Source of the DNA: Leptolyngbya subtilissima AS-A7
GTDB taxonomy: Bacteria; Cyanobacteriota; Cyanobacteriia; Phormidesmidales; Phormidesmidaceae
Length of the DNA: 64,000 nt
Reading direction: 5' to 3'
Assembly (NCBI RefSeq): GCF_039962255.1
Contig: NZ_JAMPKY010000002.1
Span: forward strand, 372,001 to 436,000
In this document: positions 58,271 to 64,000 of the stretch, one piece after another
How the letters are laid out: the number at the start of each line of letters is the position of its first letter
Position numbering within the stretch: the first letter of the stretch is position 1
Notes under the pieces: model-generated
The model's input: only the letters and a program-made list of their open reading frames with translations
Databases searched by the model: none
What the model was told of the DNA's origin: nothing
Translations under genes and position numbers: made by a program

Positions 58271-61200
58271 TTACATGGAGTCGCTATGGACTGACACGAT
58301 CGCTCTGATGAGGTCTTCTGGGTCCACAGGTTTCGCCAGATGGCGCTGGAACCCGGCGGCGATCGCCCGTTGTCGGTCGGCTTCATCCACATAAGCCGTC
58401 AGCGCGATGGCTGGAATTTGCCCGCCGGCATCTGCACTCAGCGCTCGCACTTGCTGAATCAACCAATAGCCGTCTTTCTCGGGCATGCCAATATCGCAAA
58501 TTAGCACGTTGTACCGATTGGGATTGTCATTCAGAGCCGCTAGGGCTTCGCTGGCAGAGGCCACAGTTAGCACCTTAGCCCCATAGTTTCCTAGCACAAA
58601 TTTGAATAGCTCAAGGGTATCAATTTCGTCATCGACGGCCAAAATTTGCAGGCCGTCTACCGACGCAACTGGGGCGCTTGAACTCTCTGATGCAGGCGAC
58701 TCTACACTGAATGGCGGCGCTCCCAAGCGCCCGTCCAGCGGCAACCTGACGATGAACGTGGCGCCTTGTCCTTCGCCGGGGCTGGTGGCTTGCATGGTGC
58801 CGCCGTGGAGTTCTACCAGCTGCTGGGCGATCGCGAGCCCTAGGCCCAAACCGGGCTTTGCTTTGGTGGTGCTAGAGTCGCCCTGCCGGAAGCGCTCAAA
58901 AACATGCGGCAATAAATCGGCTGTAATGCCCTGCCCGGTGTCAGTAACCCGAATTTGAGCCTGCCCCTGCACCCGCTCTAGGGTGATTTCAATGCGCCCG
59001 TTGGGCGGGGTAAATTTAATCGCGTTTGACAGCAAATTCCAAAAGACTTGCTGCAATCGATTGGCATCCCCGACTACCGTTTCAGCATTGAGCTGAGCCA
59101 CAATTTCAATCTGTTTGGCGTCGGCTGAAAGTTGAACGGTCTCGATCGCAGCCTGCACCACTGAGCGCAGTTCGAGCGGAGCCGGGCGAAGAATGAGCCT
59201 GCCGTTAACAATCCGAGAGGTATCTAAAATGTCCTCAATCAGTTGGGATTGCATCCTGGCATTGCGCTCAATTGTCTCTAAAGCACGGATAATAGTCGTT
59301 TCTTCGAGGGCGCGCGCACGAAGCTGCTGCGCCCAGCCGAGTATGGCGTTGAGAGGATTGCGGAGTTCGTGGGAGAGGTTGGAGAGAAACTCATCTTTGG
59401 CGAGGTTGGCCGTTTCGGCCTGCTGACGGGCGACCTGTTCTTGGGCGAGGAGTTGGGAGCGCTCGCTTTCAAACCGCTGGCGCTCGGTAATGTCTTCGAT
59501 CGCGAGCAAAACCATCGCCGTCTCATCGTCACGCTGTAGCTTGCAGGCATTGAGCAGCAGCGTTTTTTGCCCAATTCGTTCAGACCAATAGTCCATCTCA
59601 AAATTTTGCAGCCGACTATCATGGCTGAGCACGTCTGCTAAGCGCGATCGCAGTTGAGGACTATTCCACTGCCCGTTGCTGAGGTCAAACAGGGACGAGC
59701 GCACAAACGTTGATGCTGACGTCTGAAACATGTCGCGGAACGCGCGATTGACCATGTCCACTCGAAGAGCGGCATCCAGCACAACTAAGGGGGTGGGCAC
59801 CGTCTCAATGATCGCTTCTGCATAGTCACGAGCCGCCTCCAAGATGGCAGCATGGCGTTTGAGCGCGTCGATGTCGAGAAAAACTATGGTTACGCCGTCA
59901 ATCAGGTTTTCTGTCGTGCGATAGGGACGAATCCGCAGGGAGTACCAATAGCCGGTTCGAGTTTGAATTTCTTGTTCTTTGGTGTTGAGCGTCTCTAGCA
60001 CTTCTAACGCCATAGACTCTAGGCTGGAAACGTCAAAATCGGTGCAAAGGTCGCTAAACGGTCTGCCGACATCGCTAGGAATGAAGTTGAACAGACGCTG
60101 TGCTGTGGATGTAAGCCGACGAATTTCCAGCTTATTGTTGAGCATTAGGATCGGCACACTGATGCTATCAACCAGGTTGTTGAGATCACTGTTGTCTCGA
60201 ATTTGTTGCAGGTGGCGGCTGCGCAGTTCGTCGTTGGTGGTGGAGAGTTCTTCGTTAGTAGCCTGAATCTCTTCTTTAGCCGTCTGGAGCTCTTCGTTGG
60301 TGCTCTGCAACTCCTCATTGCTCGACAGAATTTCTTCATTGGCCACTCGCAGATTTTGGTTGAGGTGGCTGTGTTCCTCAATCACCGCCTGCAAATGCGC
60401 CTGCGCCGAAAGTTCTCGCTGGATCGCAGCGGACAGAGCTTGACGAAGCTGCAATATTTCACGCTCTAGGTCTTCCGGTTCCTGACGCTCAGCTGCCGCT
60501 GAGGCGGGGAGAACCGGTAGCAAAACCGCTTCAAAGATCACCAAAAAATAAACTGTGGCGGCAGTGGTCGGCTGAAATGGAATTACTTCTAGGTTGAGGT
60601 ACGCTGAGTCCTCACCCGAGTCCAGCTGAACCTGTTCTTGTCGCACCACAATGTTTTGAGTTTGAGCTTGGTAGATAGCGGTGCGCAGGGGCAGTATTAG
60701 CCCTTCTCGGGCCATCATCAACACGTTGAGGTCAGTGGTGCCGGTGGGTAGCTTCAGATAGGGGTCGGTGTCGCCGCGCAGGTGGAGAATCTGCATTTGG
60801 TCGTTGATAATTACAGACACTGGGGCGTAGCGAGCGGCGATTAGCTGGTCAACTTCTCGCACTACATCAAAATTATTGCTGGTGGTTTCAATCACTCGCG
60901 GCGGGCGCTCGCCACCGACAGCCGGGTGAACCCTGGTGGTGAATGAAAACAGGGGACGAGTCAAGGTCAGCTTGCGCGCATAAATTTTGGCGGGCTCGTG
61001 AACCGACGTAAATAGGTCTGAGGCGGTTTTGACGCTTTCAGACATGCCCAGCATGAGAAAGCCGTTGAGGTTGAGACTGTAGTGAAAAATAGCGATGATG
61101 CGCTCTTGCAACGCACTCGATAGATAAATCAGCACGTTGCGACAGCTAATCAGGTCGAGATTAGAGAACGGCGGATCGCTGCCTAAATCGTGCCGCGCAA

Positions 61201-62410
61201 AGATACAGAGTTCACGGACAGCGCTGCTAATTTGGTATCCTCCGGCGGCCACCGGAAAGAAAAAGCGGCTGAGCCGCTCGGGCGAGACGCCCCCCATTTG
61301 GCTTTCTAAGTAAACGCCTGCCCTAGCTTTGGCGATCGCGGCTTCGCTGATGTCGGTGGCAAAAATCTGAATCGTCGGGATGGTGGCGCGATCGCTAAAA
61401 AACTCTAGCAAGCAAATGGCGATCGAGTAGACTTCTTCCCCCGTCGAGCACCCCGCCACCCAGATTCGAATGGGCGTGTCTGCGGCTTTGTTTTGACTAA
61501 TGGTTGGAAAAACCTGTGCTTTGAGCTGCTCAAAGGTATCTGGATCCCGGAAGAAACTCGTGACGTGGATCAGAATCTCATCATGTAGAGCTTGAACCTC
61601 AGCCGGGTGCTCTTGCAGGTGCTGAGCATAGTTTTCCAGGGTGTCGAGCTTATACAGCAGCATCCGGCGCTGCATGCGGCGATCGATCGTCTTAGATTTG
61701 TAAAACGTGAAGTCAACGCCCTTCATCGTGCGCAGCAGCGCAAAAATGGTGGTCAGGGCATCGTCCGCCTGAGGCAGCTCCTTTACGCCCTGAAGCGGCT
61801 CTGAGACGGTCAACAGCGGGCTGCGGCTGATGTTGACCAGCTCTGCGGCGATCGCCTCGGGCGGCAGCACAAAATCAACGTCTCCGGTAGCAACCGCCGT
61901 ATTCGGCATACTGTCATACCTGGCGCTGTCTTCGCACTGGGCAAAGGTCACACCGCCCGCCACCTTAATCGCTTTTAACCCCTGCGAACCGTCGCCATCC
62001 ATGCCTGACAGCACGACTGCGATCGCTTTATTGCCCCAATCCGCGGCCAACGACTCAAAAAACGCATCCCCCGGCATATATTTGCCCTGAGTTTTCTGGC
62101 GCGCCGCCAGACAAAAGGCCCCATCTATCAATGTCATTTGGGTGTTGGGCGGAATCACGTAAATCTGGTTGGGCGCGATCGCCATCTGGTCTTGCACCTG
62201 CTGCACCGCCATTGGGGTGACTCTACCTAAGATCTCAGCCAGTTGGCTCTCATGGTCAGGCGCTAGATGCTGAATCAGCACAAATGCCATACCCGTGTCG
62301 GCTGGCAAGTTAGAGATCAAGTTTATGAACGCTTCCAGGCCACCCGCAGAAGCAGCCATCCCCACAACCGGAAACGGCGCATCGGTTCTAACTGAAGGAT
62401 TTAAATCCAT
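58271..62410 (-). CDS. CheB/CheR fusion with PAS, histidine kinase and receiver domains
   Basis: This 1379-aa hybrid starts with a CheB-type methylesterase domain (about 12-195: GMAASAGGLEAF, QHLAPDHES, SGMDGDGS). A CheR-type methyltransferase follows (about 215-490: VAGCSTGEEVYSIA, SCRNVLIYL). Then comes a heptad-repeat coiled coil (NEELQSTNEELQTA, about 680-735), two PAS-type domains (about 740-990), and HisKA with FLSNLSHELRNPLN (about 1030). HATPase_c has NLLSNAIKF, DTGQGI and GLGLAIAQQL. A C-terminal receiver has VDDE and phospho-acceptor CDIGMP (about 1305). It probably integrates methylation-type and light/redox-type signals in a phosphorelay. Monocistronic. Confidence 0.95.
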   Translation of the reverse strand: MDLNPSVRTDAPFPVVGMAASAGGLEAFINLISNLPADTGMAFVLIQHLAPDHESQLAEILGRVTPMAVQQVQDQMAIAPNQIYVIPPNTQMTLIDGAFCLAARQKTQGKYMPGDAFFESLAADWGNKAIAVVLSGMDGDGSQGLKAIKVAGGVTFAQCEDSARYDSMPNTAVATGDVDFVLPPEAIAAELVNISRSPLLTVSEPLQGVKELPQADDALTTIFALLRTMKGVDFTFYKSKTIDRRMQRRMLLYKLDTLENYAQHLQEHPAEVQALHDEILIHVTSFFRDPDTFEQLKAQVFPTISQNKAADTPIRIWVAGCSTGEEVYSIAICLLEFFSDRATIPTIQIFATDISEAAIAKARAGVYLESQMGGVSPERLSRFFFPVAAGGYQISSAVRELCIFARHDLGSDPPFSNLDLISCRNVLIYLSSALQERIIAIFHYSLNLNGFLMLGMSESVKTASDLFTSVHEPAKIYARKLTLTRPLFSFTTRVHPAVGGERPPRVIETTSNNFDVVREVDQLIAARYAPVSVIINDQMQILHLRGDTDPYLKLPTGTTDLNVLMMAREGLILPLRTAIYQAQTQNIVVRQEQVQLDSGEDSAYLNLEVIPFQPTTAATVYFLVIFEAVLLPVLPASAAAERQEPEDLEREILQLRQALSAAIQRELSAQAHLQAVIEEHSHLNQNLRVANEEILSSNEELQSTNEELQTAKEEIQATNEELSTTNDELRSRHLQQIRDNSDLNNLVDSISVPILMLNNKLEIRRLTSTAQRLFNFIPSDVGRPFSDLCTDFDVSSLESMALEVLETLNTKEQEIQTRTGYWYSLRIRPYRTTENLIDGVTIVFLDIDALKRHAAILEAARDYAEAIIETVPTPLVVLDAALRVDMVNRAFRDMFQTSASTFVRSSLFDLSNGQWNSPQLRSRLADVLSHDSRLQNFEMDYWSERIGQKTLLLNACKLQRDDETAMVLLAIEDITERQRFESERSQLLAQEQVARQQAETANLAKDEFLSNLSHELRNPLNAILGWAQQLRARALEETTIIRALETIERNARMQSQLIEDILDTSRIVNGRLILRPAPLELRSVVQAAIETVQLSADAKQIEIVAQLNAETVVGDANRLQQVFWNLLSNAIKFTPPNGRIEITLERVQGQAQIRVTDTGQGITADLLPHVFERFRQGDSSTTKAKPGLGLGLAIAQQLVELHGGTMQATSPGEGQGATFIVRLPLDGRLGAPPFSVESPASESSSAPVASVDGLQILAVDDEIDTLELFKFVLGNYGAKVLTVASASEALAALNDNPNRYNVLICDIGMPEKDGYWLIQQVRALSADAGGQIPAIALTAYVDEADRQRAIAAGFQRHLAKPVDPEDLIRAIVSVHSDSM

Positions 62411-63032
62411 GAAAGCAAAAATGATGTACTAAGTAATTTGTTAAAAGAAGTGACGAACAATACAAGCACGCTGAGTTTCAGAACTAAAAATGTTCTGAAA
62501 CGTTATATCTACCATTGTGCTCTTCTGGAACAACTATATAGATCGAGAAGTTTCAGCACATCTCCCTTTTGAGGCGAAAGTATCCGGGCATCAGCCGTGC
62601 CCTTGACGACGTAGGAAAAAGCTGATGCCAACCTTCAAGATCATGGTGAAGTGTTTTTTCCTTAAGACTCCAGAGCCTGGAGTGACCCCAGAGCAGGCCA
62701 TAGAGTGGCCCAGAGTAGTTGCCCCGCGCCACAGAGCAGCAACACAATCTCTCTCAGCAGCTCTTTCGTGAAACGTTCCAAAATTTGTCCACCACTGTGC
62801 TCGACAGTAGGAACAAAGCTAAGCAAACCAGCACATAGACAATGCCGCTGATTTGGGCAAGCAGACAAACGCTCCTAGTGATTCTTTTTTAGACAGAACA
62901 AGATAGGACAGGGTAAGTACTAAAAAGACCCGCGATCGCCCTCACTCAGAGCCGTACTAGAAGACGAAACGGCGATCGCAGTGAATCGAGCCGCTCAACC
63001 AGCACCAGCAGGGCTGCTAGGAGGAAAAATGG
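62411..63032. other. Intergenic region without a recognised gene
   Basis: About 620 bp upstream of the hybrid kinase gene, with two short minus-strand frames lacking any recognisable domain. It should contain the hybrid kinase promoter. HIP1 sites are present near 62,930. Confidence 0.4.
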
Positions 63033-63542
63033 CTAAGCATCAATTTGGTTACGCGTCATGAGAAAACCTAATCCAATCAACACAAAGCCGATTAGAAAAA
63101 AGGCCGCGTCGTAGACTAAATAATTAGGTCCCGGCCGGATGTGGTGCAGCCCCAGCAGAGCGTGAAAAAAGACGCTGTCGAAGAGCTGGAATCCGCCCCA
63201 CCCCATCAAAATCCATCCCACAAAAGCTGAGGTGGTGAGGGGCACAATGGGGACCTGCTGCATACCGCGCCACAGCACAGCCAGCCCAACCACGATGACC
63301 AACCACATGCCAGCGCTCAAAACTCCATCCCAAAAAACGTTGCGCTGCAAACCTACCAAAGTGTTCATTGGTACCCGGCCCGAAACCAGGTGGTGCCACT
63401 GCAACAGCATGTGCAAAACAATGGCGTCAATAAAGCCGCCCAGACCAAACCCGATCAAAAACCCGGCCACCTTAAACGGCCTAACGTTGATCGGAAAAGC
63501 ACTGGGCTTTTCTGCCGTACCTGAGGAAGGAGAGTCGATCAT
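63033..63542 (-). CDS. DUF2243 membrane protein
   Basis: The ATG at 63542 (MIDSPSSGTA) is preferred over an upstream GTG at 63599, which would add a 19-residue non-conserved leader; this gives 169 aa. It has four membrane helices. The DUF2243 signature is clear: GFGLGGFIDAIVLHMLLQWHHL in the first helix region and GGFQLFDSVFFHALLGLHHIRPG in the third, with conserved His and Asp that may bind metal. The family is of unknown function, common in proteobacteria and cyanobacteria. Confidence 0.85.
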   Translation of the reverse strand: MIDSPSSGTAEKPSAFPINVRPFKVAGFLIGFGLGGFIDAIVLHMLLQWHHLVSGRVPMNTLVGLQRNVFWDGVLSAGMWLVIVVGLAVLWRGMQQVPIVPLTTSAFVGWILMGWGGFQLFDSVFFHALLGLHHIRPGPNYLVYDAAFFLIGFVLIGLGFLMTRNQIDA

Positions 63543-63814
63543 GGCTAATAGTGGTGGCTCTAGCTTGCAAAACAGCCTCGCCAACACCTCAGCGCGCACC
63601 TGCTGCGATCGCGGCTTTGGTCTCAGTCACGACTTGTCGAGGAAGGCTAAGATCGCGTTAGAAAGGCTTTATCTAGGTCGTCGTTTTCAGTCTAGAAATG
63701 GGAGTCTAGGACATCCTCATTAGAAAGGAATAGATTGACGTTTAGGCGATCGCCCAACTAATCTAAAAGCTACCAATCGCCTCTAGCGCAATCGTTCTTT
63801 CCAATTAGAATCGA
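63543..63814. other. Intergenic region
   Basis: No gene seen. Contains the promoter side of the DUF2243 gene and HIP1 sites. Confidence 0.3.
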
Positions 63815-64000
63815 CTACTTAGAATCGACTTCAGACTGCGGCATGGGATAGACATCCCAGGTTTGAATGCTGTGGCCAGCTAAAACCGACTCAGCCTGGC
63901 TCACTTCCTCCTGACTGCCATCGACAATCACCATAAACTCTGCGCCAATTAAGCGATCGCTAAAGACTCCAGCCTGGTCTTCGGAAACGCCTAAAGAACG
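63815..64000 (-). CDS. 3' end of a general-stress-type protein
   Basis: A minus-strand frame enters from the right edge and ends with TAG at 63815; 61 residues are visible. The pattern LGVSEDQAGVFSDRLIGAEFMVIVDGS and the final WDVYPMPQ match, from memory, the second half of cyanobacterial general-stress / low-temperature-induced proteins (usually GVPEDRA..YSDRV..GDYLVMVDGT..WGVYD). The N-terminus is outside the window. Confidence 0.6.
   Translation of the reverse strand, partial: RSLGVSEDQAGVFSDRLIGAEFMVIVDGSQEEVSQAESVLAGHSIQTWDVYPMPQSEVDSK

Noticed and set aside
63030-63062. Ten-codon frame with a perfect AGGAGG ribosome site on the + strand
   Set aside because: Too short and overlaps the 3' end of the DUF2243 gene; probably chance.
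1-64000. CRISPR array or cas genes
   Set aside because: No regularly spaced repeats with unique spacers and no Cas-like protein; the repeats seen are iteron-like, G-rich or single direct-repeat pairs.

Overview
The window reads as chromosome of a cyanobacterium, probably a filamentous Leptolyngbya/Nodosilinea-type. HIP1 octamers (GCGATCGC) are dense throughout, and the core genes are typical of the phylum: a Tll0287-like haem sensor, a cyclase-kinase fusion, a SpoIID/LytB protein, a secreted pentapeptide-repeat protein, a DUF6220-type and a DUF2243 membrane protein, and a CheB/CheR hybrid kinase. No species can be named from the sequence alone.

Four regions follow one another. (1) 1-10,566 is the right end of an integrated virus-like element. 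A FtsK/HerA-like ATPase on the + strand faces a twelve-gene minus-strand operon with overlapping starts and stops. The operon encodes two phage-type adhesin/fibre proteins, an 829-aa Pro-rich minor-virion-like protein, candidate structural proteins and a membrane-anchored FHA protein. It ends at a tRNA-Cys(GCA) copy without a D-arm, the expected distal att scar of an element inserted in tRNA-Cys; the intact tRNA and integrase should lie left of the window. No terminase, portal, sheath or baseplate gene is visible. (2) 10,567-32,142 is ordinary chromosome: pseudouridine synthases (RluA-type, TruB), a J-domain protein, redox enzymes (MsrA, thioredoxin-like), a PhnD-like lipoprotein, a class III cyclase/Ser-Thr kinase fusion convergent with a haem sensor, a GntR regulator, GH13 alpha-amylase, GNATs, and two cell-wall proteins (amidase/glucosaminidase and SpoIID).

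(3) 32,162-56,557 is a complete 24.4-kb integrative element in tRNA-Val(GAC), bounded by a 59-bp perfect direct repeat that starts in the D-arm of the tRNA. It has its own tyrosine recombinase, an excisionase-like gene, a terminase-small-subunit-like HTH protein and a 963-aa primase/helicase-like replication protein beside a 17-bp inverted repeat (possible origin). It has neither virion nor conjugation genes. The cargo is mostly defence: a complete type I restriction-modification operon, an ApeA-like HEPN protein, a second HEPN-motif protein behind an XRE regulator, and an IRG-type (interferon-inducible-like) GTPase framed by 120-bp direct repeats. A T5orf172 nuclease, an EVE/PUA-like protein and a SprT-like metalloprotease accompany them. 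The layout resembles satellite or tycheposon-like elements that survive by carrying defence genes.

The tRNA-Val locus has been hit repeatedly. There is a decayed 5' tRNA-Val copy 1.19 kb upstream, a decayed second copy of the HTH gene just inside the left end, a frameshifted integrase C-terminus inside the right end, an integrase N-terminal remnant outside it, and a GH24 lysozyme pseudogene beyond. (4) 56,558-64,000 holds these remnants, then chromosome with a 1379-aa CheB-CheR-PAS-histidine kinase-receiver protein, a DUF2243 membrane protein and the 3' end of a general-stress-type protein.
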